Origin: Ciborinia camelliae
Lineage: Eukaryota > Ascomycota > Leotiomycetes > Helotiales > Sclerotiniaceae
Length of the DNA stretch: 64,000 nt
Direction: 5' to 3'
Assembly (NCBI GenBank): GCA_025890175.1
Contig: JANPYM010000007.1
Span: forward strand, 1,802,209-1,866,208
Below are positions 46,007 to 58,994 of the stretch, piece by piece. A program made the position numbers and the translations under genes. The notes beneath the pieces are model-generated. The model did no database searches, was not told where the DNA came from, and saw nothing but the letters and a program-made list of their open reading frames with translations. Position 1 is the first letter of the stretch. The number at the start of each line of letters is the position of its first letter.

Positions 46007-49000
46007 ATAATACCTTTGCTTCATATTTGGCGTTTAGCATTGCATTGCATTCCTCGGAGTTTTTTGGTTTTCTACATTTGTTTGAGTTCAACAAATGTTC
46101 GGAACAAATTCCAACACATCAGTACAGCAGGTCATCTAGATACCCTGACCTGTATTTTTTCTACAACTACTCACCGATTTTCTAACTTCTCGGTCGAGTC
46201 TTCCTTTAGTCCGTTTTCGTCTTCGAAAGGTTTTGCGGAAAGTTTTTCTATATCAAATTTGCTCTGGCGTATTGGCGTGCATAATGCATCGGCATACTTT
46301 TTGAGTTATCAGCGAGTCCCTTTTTACATCGATCATCGAGTCGATTCAGCGAAAAACAAATCTTTCTTGGATCAGGAATCCTGGGCCACAACACTCTTTT
46401 GACAAGAAGAGCTCTTCTTGTTCTCACAACATTTTACACGAAACTTTTTTTTGTACTACAATGAGCACGACCGATACATGGCCGACACACGACGACGCTA
46501 TCATATTTCCTTTTGCAAACAACTGAACTTCCAGTCTTGTCATCGGCTGAACAATACTCTCGACATCGACTCCAAATTTCCTACTTGAGATTTCTCTATC
46601 GTACATACAACACACACCATGCACGCGCACTTATTACTTCTCCTTGGATTCGAAACATCCGATTTGCCTTCAATTACTTGTTCAACTATTCCCATCATAG
46701 ACCGGTATTCACGAAAAGAACCTTTTAATAATTCCCCATTGATCAAACAATCGTTTGCGTCTGGATCTTGAGCCTTTCCTCATTCCTAATAGTACCTTTC
46801 GGCATTTATATGTGTATTTCCAAAATTGAGCTTGTTGACTTTTTTTTCTCTTGCTTTTGAGAGCAGATGCAGATGGATTATAAAGAGATGGTTATGGAGA
46901 TGAGGGGTTGTTAGAATACGGAATGTGGGATACATGAATGATACGGGGGATGAGAAAAGTTATACCTTTTTTTTGTAATATGGCGGATGAGTAGAGGGAT
47001 GATATGGTAGCTTGGCTTCTGCTACTTCTGTTGGGTTTAAAAGAAACTCACTCTTATTTGTTTGATTGTATGAGTGTTTGGAGTACTAAGGATTGGGAGA
47101 TGGATGGGAGAAGCAAAATGGAGATGGTGATTCATGGATGGAGAGACGCATATTGAAACCCCTCGGGGTATATGGATGGATGCATGCATGCACGCATGGG
47201 TGTAGAGTTTTATGGTACGGTGATAGGACTACTACTACTTACTACTGGCTTACTTACCTCACGAGTGACCTCGAGAGTGGCTCTCGAGGCACGCAATCTG
47301 TTGAGAGAAAATAGTTGAGAAATGACATGAGGAAAAACAATTCAAAAATTAAATACATACTTGGTATCTTTTGCTTGCTTGTTTGCTTGTTTGTTTCTAT
47401 TCACCAACTCCACACATGGCAACCCTCTTCTCTTGGTAACCTACCTACCTACTATTCACTTCTCCATTCCCACCCCCACTTCACTTCTCCACCGACTCAC
47501 TCATAGGCTTCTTAGGTACTTTCTATCAATTGTATACCATTTGTTGTTTACATCGTTTGTTCATAATATATTCATTCTCAAGCCCCGCGCACTTCTTACA
47601 GATGCATAATCTTCAATTGACGTTTTATTGTGATGGATGGTTATCTATAAATACATCAGTTTTCTGATATTCAACTGCTCTATCGCATAACCAAAAAGCA
47701 ATCTTGGAAATTGAAGGGTCGTTTTCTTGGGTGAAGGTGCATGTCGATCTGCATTGAATTGGATTGGATTCGGTGGAGTTATGGGCGCATATATAAGGAA
47801 GGGGATGGTGATCAGTTGGATGAGTAAATGTCATATCTTGTCTTTTTATTACTACCCATTATTATTCTTTCCTTCGTCACAAATAGACACACACTCCTTA
47901 CACCTGGAGCCCCGTCACCCAAATTCCAGCATGGATTGATTTCCTTCTGCTGCAATAATTTCAATCCATCGGAGAGAGTGATGGAATCATCAACACCTTG
48001 TCGCACACTTCGACTCGGTCCGAGTCCTATCAGTCTGGAGAACTACCTGATGGGATCATCCGGATTGGAAAGGGGTATTTGCATTCATATCATGTTTCTT
48101 GAGACGGGAGGAGGGCAGGGCGGGGCAGGGCAGGGCATGGATGGGGATGGGAGAGGTCCATTCCATTCAACCACCCCTTTATATTATACATCACCTCTTC
48201 ATCGGACATTGCAAACCCAAAATCAAGACTCCCGCACTCCCAAAACCGAGCCCAAGTTGGGCTTCGCGGAACGGGGGTTATATACACGCGTCCACTATCC
48301 GATATCGAAACTGCACACTGCAAAAGGGATACGTGAAAACTTGCCAATGGTGTGGCGTATGGGTGACTATTGTGAAACCTTTAGATGTACGCTATAGATT
48401 TACTGATTTAGCAGAAGATCATGATCTTAATCGATTCAACCTTCTTTCTAGTATACCCTTGGCGATTTTTGTCAGTCCTAGAGAGGCTTTTCGTTATTGG
48501 ATCCATTTATTGTCACTTTTAACTCGATCGCTGTTATTCTTACAATTACTTTTCTTCCTCAAATGATTGTGTCCAATAATTTCGTGGGGAAAGTTACACA
48601 TTATCCATTCAATATTTCACTAATTTGTTTGTTTACCGGTATACCCTCATTGACACACAGGATCATTCAGATTCTGAGGTCCTTCGCAACTAGTTTGTGT
48701 CGATTGGAAGGACTGGTATATTCATTAGCTTTCATGGCGTGCAAGGAAGAATTTAGTGGAAGCAAGACTTTGAATATCGATGTTTATATTATGAGCGTCC
48801 GCATATGACAGAGAGTTGGACGCTCTTCCGGCGAAATAGATCGATTAGAAGTGGTAGATTTATTTTATAGATTTAGAACCATTCACCGGTTCTGAATAAA
48901 AGGGCTCACTAGTGAAGAGTTTATCAATAAGAATCATACATTGCGATGGGAAGATTCTAGTTGTAGGTGTGAGAGCGGTTGCTTTTTTATGAGAACTATG

Positions 49001-52000
49001 ATCGTGACTCCTGAGATTATATAGACCCACCCTAAAGTCGCACCTGCAATATTGATTCTTAGAAGCTAGGAGTTTCATTCCTCACGTTTGCCAGTAATTG
49101 GGTCTGCCTAGGGGAAAATATGGTTCAAAAATGAGAGAAATATAAATCTAGGGTAGGCACGCTTCTCCATATTACTGCTCGCTAAATATATTTTCGAATA
49201 GGGAGGAGTGAAGTGGGGATGGAGCATGACGCTAAATGTGGCCCAGAAGAGTTCCGTAGGTAGGACCTTTTCTTCCCAAAATTCGATTTGGACAGATCTA
49301 AGAGTTGAGAATATATGATAGGGAACTATCAAGTACTCCTACGATCTTCACTCCTTAGTTTCCTTTCGCTTTCATTTTTTGCGGCATTTGATTTTGAATA
49401 TTCACCCTCGGAATGATTGAGAACACGAAAGAACCTACTCCATCTCAAAGATTGGAAGAGGTTTATATATATATATATATATATTTGAGGTCCGGTCGAA
49501 ATTTAGATGCGAGTCTGTTGCCTGGGTGTATGGTATCTATTGAGGGTCCTTGTCAGTCTTTGCATTTGTGCCTCAAGGCTTTATTTTAAATTCAATAAAG
49601 AATTAGGTTAGCTTGACATTGTTTTGCTAAGTAAAAAGTGATTATAATTGAGACTTAAAGCGATTGAAAATATCAAAGAATAAAAACAAAGATATATATA
49701 TATTTAAGATCTGATCTAAATTTAGGTAGAGGCTTGATGCTTTGTGCGTATATTAGGTACTGAGCGTCTTTTCAAAGTCTATCTTTGTCTTTGCGCCTCG
49801 GAGCTATGTTTTACATCGGTTGAGAAAGGTATATAATTAATTTAATGTTTAGTATATTCTTCCGTAAATGGCTAGAATCATCATCAGAGATATGGCATAA
49901 CAAAGAAAAGGAACATGATGTGGATCGCGTCTCGGTAGTAGTCTCCTTTCCATTTTGACACCTTCACTTTTGCCTGTTTTGGAAACATCCTTCAAACGAA
50001 ATTTGGAATAAAATGGCTAAAGGATAGTGCTTAGACAGGTCAAGCGATTGGGGTCGGTATTTTGAGGATTGCAGTTATGATTAGGGAGCACAGTTAGTTG
50101 AATGGATCAGGATAGCGGAAATATGTACTGATGGGGTTTGTACAGACCAGGGCTGAGGGGTCTATTAGTCCGGATCATAATCAAACAATCAAATAAGAGG
50201 CTCTATATTCTTGAATTCAACTGAAACTTTGGGTTCATTTAGAGTATTGAAGTTATCTGGATCATTCCATTCAGATAAAACAACAGATCCCTGGAATAAC
50301 CAAAGCATCTTTAAACATGCATAGAAGAGTCTGGTGTGTTGGATAATCCGAACTAGCTGAGGAGGTATATTTTGATAATACTCTCATAACAACACAAAGC
50401 ATTGCAAGAACTTCTCTGGCGATTTCAAACAGAGGTAGAAAGGGAAAAACTCAAGGGTAGTGAGATCAACCTCCAACATCTAAAATTCTCACCGCATGTG
50501 GAAGATGCCATTGTCTTTCCTCACTTGTGAATGAGACCACGCTTACTACGTTGAAAGGGAAGTATTATGATATAAGTCGCAATCAAATTCACCAGCTCCC
50601 ATCAACACATCTACAAAATCCGCAACGTCTACAACACCAACAACGTCCACAACAGCAACAACATCCACCACTAAATTCAATAGTCGAAAGGCCAGATTTC
50701 TCCAACATGTGAGTTACATCAAGATGGCGATTTTGGAAGCAGTTGCTGAAATGAGTGAATAGGTGCACCAGGGCAATTGCTACCATCAGGATAAGACATC
50801 CCGATGGCTTTTTAAATAAAACCATCGAGGAGTTTGATGATTGCCACAACCAAACATGCAAAGATTCTGCCTCCTACGTTCCACCCAAGAGCCAGGATGG
50901 AAAGAACAACAACAAGTAGGAATCATTCCTTCAAGCCGTATTCCAGTCTTCCTGCGTTTCTGGTTGAACAACATGCAACTCGGCACGAACGCGTAGAGAT
51001 GCGGATATCGGGTTAGTTCCACCAGAGAGTCTGCGAGGGAGATGAGTTCTCTGTTCGGGAGGATGGTCGAAGATATTGATATCTGGTTTTCGAAGGGAGG
51101 GGTTGAGTACTTGGGTGGAAAGGGTTGATATGAAGTGAAGTTTGAAGCTTGCGGAACCATCGACATTGTCGGATCTGGAACACTTTCTTTAATTGGGGTC
51201 ATTATGTTGGTTGCAACCCACACTCGTTTAGAATACAACATTGTGTATTTGGAAGGGAAATTTCTCATCCTGTACCCAAAAGAATTGATTTTACCTGTGA
51301 GACAGTATCATCCCTTCTGTCGTGATGCTCATTGTACAGAGTGATCTTCACGAATACCTAGTATAGAAGCCATGTATACTGTCGACAGAGAGGCTCTGCA
51401 TGTACTTCCTCAGTGCATTCATTTTCCTTGCACCATTTCACTGCACAGGCGCCAACTGTTCGCATGCTAACGCATTGCCGTGCCAGTGTATTTCAAATGG
51501 ATGCACTTCATATTCTTTGTCTTTTCATATACAAATATTGAATAGAGATCCGCATGGCAGTTTCTTAGTTTCTATGAGTTCAATATGTAATCCTACAATA
51601 TAACAAAAAATCGAATCACCATTGTAATCTTATCTTCGAGGGTGTTTGACGACATCTACATCTTCTACATCGACCCTTGTCGAATATTCAAATCAACCTT
51701 GAGTAGGTATTCAAGAGAAAATACAGAGACGGACCTCGAATTTTCGAAGTCCATACACAGGTCCCGCGCTTTATATAAGTAAGCGGTAATTAAGGGGGCG
51801 CGATAAAAATCATAAGATAGTCTGCAACTAATCAAAAAAAGAATCTCAACCCACTGTGAAAACAAGCAGATATAATATATTTCTCAGACCCTCTCTCACA
51901 AAAGATTCGCTCTGAAATAAATTTCAATAAACTAGACATTTACATAGCACGTCAGTCCGCTGAAGAAATAATCTGAACTAGATAACTTTTTTATCTTCCT

Positions 52001-52769
52001 TCATTTAAGCTACATGACTAGGTAGTCATCATAATGTAATAAAGATGAACAGCGCAGTCATAATATATCTATCTTACATCTGTATCATTGAATTTGAAGA
52101 CTTCTTCGAGTTCCTCTAATTACCTACCTACGTTTACAACCAAAAAGGGTGGCCGACCTTAGGTACAGTATATATAAATATATAATATCCCAATCCAATT
52201 TGAAAAATAAATCATTAATATTCTCATCCAAGTTCAAGTTCAATTCAATCAATAAAACTATTGATGTTTGAATTACTTTGATAAAATAACATTTCCAAGA
52301 ATAGTTTTAATAGAAAAAGATACAATACCATATCAGGATAACCATAACTTTATTCGAATTATCAAGATATTATATACTAATATTAAAGACCTTTTTCTCT
52401 CCCTTTACGTAAATCTCATCACGAATATTTGAATTTTAGCTCAACACCCCATTTCTGCAATATTACAATACATACCAAGTCCCCGGGCGCTTTATTGCTC
52501 GGTGGGTAGAAGGATAGAAAGAAAATGCATGTCAGTGCCTCGGACAGAGCAGAGAACGCAGAAGAAAATATATCTCGGCTTAGATATCAAAATAAAGAAT
52601 ATAGTTCATCGAATATCATCTATCTGCTCGTGATCAAAAATGTACATAATACATATAGATTTACAAATGCCCGCCCACCCTGCCTCACTCCCAACTCCCG
52701 AAACTATCTATCTACGCCCCTGCCCCCCCCACATGCATGCACCATACTAAACCACAATTTCACCATTCC
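46007..52769. other. 6.8-kb spacer between CDC25 and the MFS gene, no well-supported gene
   Basis: Short frames only. The best is 47828-48397 (+, 189 codons, ATG start with a hydrophobic first 20 residues), but an overlapping frame of similar length and a Gly-rich low-complexity middle argue against it. A diverged ~125-bp duplication occurs at 49461-49590 and 49691-49815, and a (TA) tract at 49464-49484. Apart from these I see nothing recognisable. Confidence 0.4.
49461..49815 (+). repeat. Diverged direct duplication (~125-bp units)
   Basis: Copy 1 (about 49461-49590) and copy 2 (about 49691-49815) share, in order, a TA tract, TTGAGGTC/TTAAGATC, AAATTTAG, a GTCTTTG-containing block, TTTG(C/T)GCCTC and a final GCT-TTTT block. 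The spacing is ~230 bases and the identity visibly imperfect. Confidence 0.6.
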
Positions 52770-54482
52770 TCAAAGGTTAAGTGGAAACCTTTTTCTAATC
52801 TGCCCTCCATACTTGTAAATCAAGCCCGTCGCTGGAATCATCGCCACCGCGATAAATCCCAACATACTATTTCCCCATCCTAGCCCCAGCTTCGCATAAA
52901 TACTCGGCGCAGCCAACGGCAACACGGCTCCAAAAAGACTTCTACTAGCCGTCATCGCTGCCGTCGCACTAGCCGCAAACAACGGAAAACTATCAATAAT
53001 ATAAGTTTGAATTGGAATAAAAACCCCCATCATCCCGAATCCAAAAGGTATAAGCCCTATAACCGGTACTATCCAATGAGCGTGTTTATCGGCCGACCAT
53101 CCATACCAGAAGAAAGTGATAGGGATAAAGAACGAGAAGAAGAGACAAGCTGGTAAACGCATTTCCGGCTCGAAGATACCGTTGTTGGCGGCGGTCATAC
53201 GGATTACGGTTGCGTCGGAGATTTTGGTCACGAGGGCTAGACCGGAGAAGAAACCAATGCCGATGCCGATATATGCGAGGCCACAGAGACCTACACTCCA
53301 TCCGTATGTTTCTTGGAAAACCGGGGTGATGGTGGTAAATAAAAGATACAATAGACTATATGCGAAGCAGATGTATAGCGAAAGTATAAAAACGATTGGG
53401 GACATGAACAACATCTTGAGTGGCCGAAGAAGTCCATTAAGAAGGACTGTTCTGGTACTAGGATCGCCTCCTAAATCATAGCAGGATATTAGATCAGGGC
53501 GATTAAGCTCTATCCGAAGCTTCTGAGTTTTCCTTCGGATCAAAACAGGAGGATAAGTCTCGCGGTTGAAAATTTCGATGCCGATTGTCGTTACTGTGCC
53601 CGCACAGAATATTGCCCAGAAGATCCAATGCCAACCGACTCGTTCGGCTATGAAGCCCCCACAAATGGGCCCTATTACAGGTCCAAACAAAGGGCCGATG
53701 GTATAGGCTGCTGAAGCTGCTCCACGTTGCTCACGTCGGAAGAGATCGGCGATTACACCACCACCGAGTGCTAAACATCCGGAACCACCGATGCCCGCAA
53801 AGAAACGAAATATTATGAGTGCGGTAAGGTTAGGAGCAAGAGCACAGCCTATCTGAAAGAGACAGAAAACGATATTAGATGCACAGAGTACAGGGCGTCT
53901 TCCATAGATCTCCGATAATGGTGACAAGAAGAGAGGCCCAAAGACGATACCTAGAAGAAAGACGGTGACGGTGAAAGTGCTTAATGTTTCATTATGATTG
54001 TTGAATGTCTGTTCGATATAAGGTATACCGGGAGCAACCATCGAAGATGCTAGAGGACTGACAACAGTAATGCTTGATATTAGTCCTAAAAGAAGCCATT
54101 TACGGCTCGGAGGAAAGTTTTGAGGGTTATTTGGATCGTCCTGGCCATCCCAACCGATAATGCCTGCATTTAGATCGGTTTCTGGTGCCAATGCGTCACT
54201 GGATTTGGCTTGTGTGGGAACATCGTTAAGTTCATTATCGATCTAGTTTCATTTAGTTTATTGGAGCAAAAAGGGAAACGCAATACATACTTTTGGATAA
54301 TTAACCAGGGCAATGTCGGAGAGGTTTGATGGTTCTTCAAATCTTTCTCTACTCACATTGCTCTTATACGTGCTGGCAGTAGCCACTCTCTCTACAGAAT
54401 ATGTATGTGATGTATTTGAACCATATAATGTTTCCTCGGATCCAGCCATCCGCTTATGCCCTCGCTCCTGGCCGTCCAACAT
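52770..54482 (-). CDS. MFS multidrug transporter, DHA1 (drug:H+ antiporter-1) type (554 aa, 2 exons)
   Basis: A plasma-membrane major facilitator with 12 predicted helices, expected to export drugs or natural toxins by proton antiport. Exons are 54482-54291 and 54242-52770, with a 48-bp intron (GTATGT...ACTAG). The exons join in phase as NYPK|IDNEL. I took the first true ATG (MLDGQERG); longer frames need a TTG start. Landmarks include the fungal DHA1 N-terminal motif GWDGQDDPNNPQNF before helix 1 and motif A as LSPLSEIYGRRPVL (about 170-183). Also visible are an RFFAGIGGSG helix-4 segment and the motif-C-like GPLFGPVIGPICGGFIAER in helix 5. The N-terminus is cytosolic and Ser/Thr-rich. Length is normal and there are no breaks. 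Exported substrate cannot be told from sequence. It points away from the 56113 gene, so the two share a divergent upstream region. Confidence 0.9.
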
Positions 54483-56112
54483 TTTGCAACGCTGGAACAA
54501 GACTCTTCTACTAGACAAAGATTGGAAGAATGGTCTTGTTGATCGACCTTGGGATTCTTGAGTGATTTAGAAAAGGTAGATGTAAATGATAATATTTGTT
54601 GGTGTGAAAACGTAGGAGCGGTTGCGCAAATTCTTCTCCGTTCCTTCCTATACTCAATGTTTGATCACGAACTATCACGAACTTGTTTTGTGGTTGCGTT
54701 TTGCCGCTTGAACGAAATGAACAATGAATAGGTATGGTGATAAATCTTGAAGAGAAACGATTGTGCCAAAAATTAAATTACAAATGCGTTGAGTTATGTA
54801 AGAAGAAAGTACCTAGATACCAGGAGAGCGTTGTATATTGTAAAACATGTAAAGAAAATGGTTCATGGACATCTCATAGTGCAGCTATCTATGTCCACAA
54901 CATATCGCACACATCATTGTCCACCCTTCGGATCCGAATATTTCCGGACAAAAAGGGTTCTGGCTTACCTAGTTATGGTTCTCAGCTGTGTGTAACCTAC
55001 CTCCGGCTTAACCTCCAGCTGTCATTAATAAGTATCATGAGAGTGAATATTGCAAGCCGGATCCGACTACCTGAGCATGTTGATTTGAAATATAATCTCA
55101 CGGGATTCTCACAACCTAAGCTGATTTGAATCATCATTGCACTTGCAATATTTGAACGAACTCTTGTGAAGGTAAGGTAGAATAGAGTAGAATTCGAAGA
55201 GCGACACTCCTCGAGAAGCCTTTCTTTCTTTCTTTCTTTCTTTCTCTGGCAAAAGTAGGTCGGAAGACTCGGAAGGTTGCAGGTTACATTGCCAACACCA
55301 GACTTCCATTGAGACTGATGTTGGCCTTGCCACTGAGATTTTGCAGGAACAAGAAGAAGAACAAGGGTACGCGAAGATACGACGAGTACATATCAAGTTG
55401 GTTCAAGATGATCATTGAGAGGCCTTTCGAAATGGTGACCTTAGTGAAACTCCAGTAGGTAGGGTAACCATCATGAGGTTATCCAATGTCGAAAGCCTTG
55501 TTTGTACCGTTGTACCATGTTCAGCTGGAGATTGCCTCATCATGTGGCAAGAGTACTCGTATAGTACATTAGGTAGAGAATAATAGGTACAGTAGGTACC
55601 TAAGTAGGCGGAGAGGGAAAAGGAAAAGTTCCAAAATCTGCCTTCGATGTTCAATGTTGGGTTTGGGTCCCACAGAGGCGAGGCCAGAATATGGGTTAGT
55701 GCAAGGCTGAGTGCAAGGCTGAGCAGCACGTGGCCCACACGGTGACCCCCCATCCCCATTAACCTAGGAACATTGAATCTCTTCGAGTCTCAACCCCCCG
55801 ACCCATTCTGCATCATAGCCTCCAATTAATCGCTTCCAAGCCACTTCACATCACCCATACAATATGTGGTATGCTACATTCACGGTACGTTATTGACTGT
55901 ACTTAAGTCACCATCATCGTCACCATCAATTTTGAAATTAGAAATGTGAATACGGTACAGCAAGGTTTTGAACTTTTTATATTGCTACACAATCTTACCC
56001 GTTTGCTTACACTCTCCCAACCGACTTTCCCCAACTATCTATCTACCTATCTATCTATCTTTTGTGATTACATCCTTTGAGTGCATCTAGGTTTTGGCAG
56101 GAATCTGCAACA
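54483..56112. other. Divergent intergenic region
   Basis: It lies between the MFS gene (-) and the 56113 gene (+). It contains a (TTTC) microsatellite at 55221-55245. A weak 131-codon frame at 54734-55129 has no recognisable features and is not called. CTAT repeats just before 56060 are probably part of the downstream promoter. Confidence 0.4.
55221..55245 (+). repeat. TTTC microsatellite
   Basis: Six TTTC units in tandem. Confidence 0.85.
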
Positions 56113-57378
56113 ATGGCCAAAAAGTTAAAGAACTCGATTACAAACCCACCTCAAAGTGTCTCCGACAGCTCCGGCGATGAAGATGGCGCTCCTGTTTATA
56201 CACCACCTGAAACCGAATCCAACGACAGTCCCTCAAGCTCATCCTATCTCCCGGCCACAACTCATCTCAGCGGTTTTGTCCAAGGACTTCAAGATGTCAA
56301 GCTTGCACAAGATTTGGACCAAGAGGCAAATAAAGATGTACCTGCAAAGAAGAAGAGGGGTAGACGAAACAGAGCCAAGGATATCGTTCCTGCAGATATC
56401 GCTGTCAACAATGTTACCAACGCCCTTCAGAACCTTGGAGTTTCTGACAAGGAGGCTGATAATTTGGAAAAAGAGCGAACCAATGCGAAGTCTGCAAAGA
56501 ACAGGAGGGAGAAAGAGAGGAAGAAGAGACGCAAGGCTAGAAAGGCTGAGGAGGATTCCAAGAAGGAAACCGATACCACAAGTGCAAACGACAAGTCCAA
56601 CTACAGAATTCTCAAAAATGCTGGATATCGTGGCATGAAACATTTTATGGGTGCTCATTGTCTCAGGCTCCATAATGATCAGGACATGACTATGGCTAAG
56701 GAGATGATCAAGTGGATGGGAGAAGAAACCGGGTATAACTCTTCCGAAGATCAAGCTGGCGCCATGGAGCAGGAAGAAGAGGATACGGGAGTGGAGGTAA
56801 TATCCAACTACAAATGGCTCAAGCAGTATGGATGGGGCGATATGAAAACATTCATGATTGCTCATGGTTTTAAATGGGGCGACGTCGATGATCATTTTGC
56901 GGCAAAGGAGTTGATTGAGAGGCTTAAGGAGGATCAAGCTTCTGAGAAGAAAGAAGAGATCACAAAGCTGGAGACAACCAAGACCAAGACCAAGATCAAG
57001 ACCAAGAAGAATACTGTAGTGGGCTTGTGGGAGGATTATTTCGGAAATGAAACTCAGCTTGCAAACTGGCAGAGGCTCTGTATCGATGTTGGCATGGAAG
57101 AGATACCTACTAGCATCACACAGTGTCGCAAGGTAAGTGATCAATCTCTCCCAATTCCAGTAATGATGCTAATATCCATTCGATAGGCTTTAGGAAAGGT
57201 TTGGGTCAACATCTTCGACTTCCTCGACGCTAAGGCTGAAGGCAAACCAGTCAAGAGGTACAAGAGCGAACAGAAACTTGCTACATATACAATTAATTCA
57301 GGCAAGATATATCCAAAGAAGCAGGCCAAGCAAGGTGGTCCAGCTAGAGTTCTATTGGCGCATATTTTCAGACATTGA
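56113..57378 (+). CDS. Nuclear-type hypothetical protein with a duplicated ~42-aa motif (403 aa, 2 exons)
   Basis: Not recognised. Exons are 56113-57132 and 57187-57378; the 54-bp intron has GTAAGT and GATAG ends and falls between codons (CRK|ALGKVW). The start ACAATGGCC is a good context; longer frames need TTG. The N-terminal half is acidic/Ser-rich, then strongly basic (KKKRGRRNRAK at about 79-89; NRREKERKKRRKARK at about 130-144), suggesting nuclear or nucleolar location and perhaps coiled-coil. Two related blocks follow at about 163-204 and 232-273, each of the form NY..LK..G...MK.FM.AH...D...AKE.I. The C-terminal ~90 residues (GLWEDYFGNETQLANWQRLC to LLAHIFRH) look folded and conserved in style. 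It is probably a conserved fungal protein without a named domain; the function is unknown. Confidence 0.8.
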
Positions 57379-58994
57379 GGGCCGGTTTAATCGGGCATTT
57401 CGGTGCATTTATATTACGTGATGATGAATTTATGGGCATATGGATATCAGGAAATTTGACTTTGCCATTGGGATAGTTACGGAATGTTGGCATGGGATTT
57501 GTATGTGCGTTGATCATATTTCTTTTGGGCGGGATACCTAAGGTCTGGATAGCTGCATATAGCTCGCAATACACATATTTTCCACATATTTCCTTCATCT
57601 CTCTTCCCCGTTTATTTTGAACTTTGCTACTGTGATGTCTCTTTCCTCCCCTCTTTCTCACTTGCTTGATTATCTCTTCGCCATTATCTTTCTTTCTTGT
57701 ACCCCTCTTTCTGTCTCTTCCCAAATCTCTATCATTCTGCATTGTTACATACTGCAACTCCCTCCGTACATCCAATTGCAGTAACTGTATCCCGATACAC
57801 CAAACATGACCAAAATAACCAACAAATGTCAACAAGAATTCCCAACAAACAAACTACATAGTAAGTAGGTAGCTAGCACGCACCTTGTAGCAAGCATAAA
57901 AGAATTCATCATATCTATAGATGTCATACCTCGAATCCTCAAACTTCACTTCACTTTACTTTATATCTCAAGTGGTAAACTTAATCTTTCCCTGCCTTGT
58001 CTATCTGTATCTTCATCTCTATGTCTATTCATCCCTCATTTTCTACCGGGCCCTCACCGCATCAGAACAAATCTCTTCAGCATAGCACAGCATAACATAA
58101 CATAATACGCCAAAGATGACCTGGTCAATCGCCATCGTGAAGAAGATATCGTAGGTACTTAGGTTAGGTGCATTTGAGAATTTGAGAGATTGACAGTAGG
58201 TAGGTAATATAGGTATTTTTGGAATTCAGAGGAGGTTGGAGGTGGGGTTTGTAGGGGTTCTGTGAGGATTTAAGGATGGAGGGATTTTGGGGGGGGGGGG
58301 GGTAATTTGAGGGGGGGTGAAGATTGTCGGGAGTTTTTTCTTCTTCTTTGGTTTGAGTTGTATTTGAGTGGATGTGTGGTTGGTGTTTTTTTCTCTTCCT
58401 CCACATCTTTCTATATCTAATTAGTGCTTGCTAGCTAACCTACCCCCTCCCTCTCTCCCATGTGAACATGTTCACGATAAGATCCATGAGTTGATGGATG
58501 CTAATGCTAGTGGGATGCTAATACGAGTGGGAAATCTGTGCGAGTATTCACAACCAGAAACGCGCTTGTTGCTTGGACAACTAGGAGTAGATTGTCGGGA
58601 ATAAGAAAGCTTTTTCCGTGCGGGGAGGCGAAGAAGAGGGGTTCGGTTAGGGGGTTGGGGTTGCTTGTTAGGATTAGGGGGTAGGGTGGGAGATGGAAGA
58701 GGGGATGGATGAAAGGGGATGAGAAGTGAAGGGTGGATGGGATGCATGTGAGAAGTTAAGGGTGATTAGATGGTATAGGATAACTAGGGGAAAGATTTCC
58801 AGGAAGGTGGCAGTAAAATATAGATCATAAAAGACTATTAGATGGAATTGGAAGACTGTGTATCCATTATACCTCTTCCACCACACGTCGATGGTGAAAT
58901 GTTGAAATGTGATGAAAGATTAGAAAGTTGAAGATTAGAAAGCTATCAATCTTAAACCACCCATTGGATTTTACTATCAAAACCCTTTTCAATT
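57379..58994. other. Convergent intergenic region
   Basis: 3' flanks of two convergent genes. It is rich in purine/pyrimidine-skewed tracts, including a G14 run at 58289-58302 followed by a G7 run. No gene supported. Confidence 0.45.

Noticed and set aside
47828..48397. 189-codon frame with a hydrophobic N-terminus, possible secreted protein
   Set aside because: The middle is Gly-rich simple sequence, an overlapping frame is almost as long, and no conserved motif is visible; not enough support.
54734..55129. 131-codon frame between the MFS gene and the 56113 gene
   Set aside because: ATG-initiated but with no recognisable motif and no splice partner. It sits in a promoter-like region.
56239..57144. 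301-codon frame on the - strand
   Set aside because: It is the antisense shadow of the well-supported 56113-57378 gene, which has splice sites and internal protein repeats.
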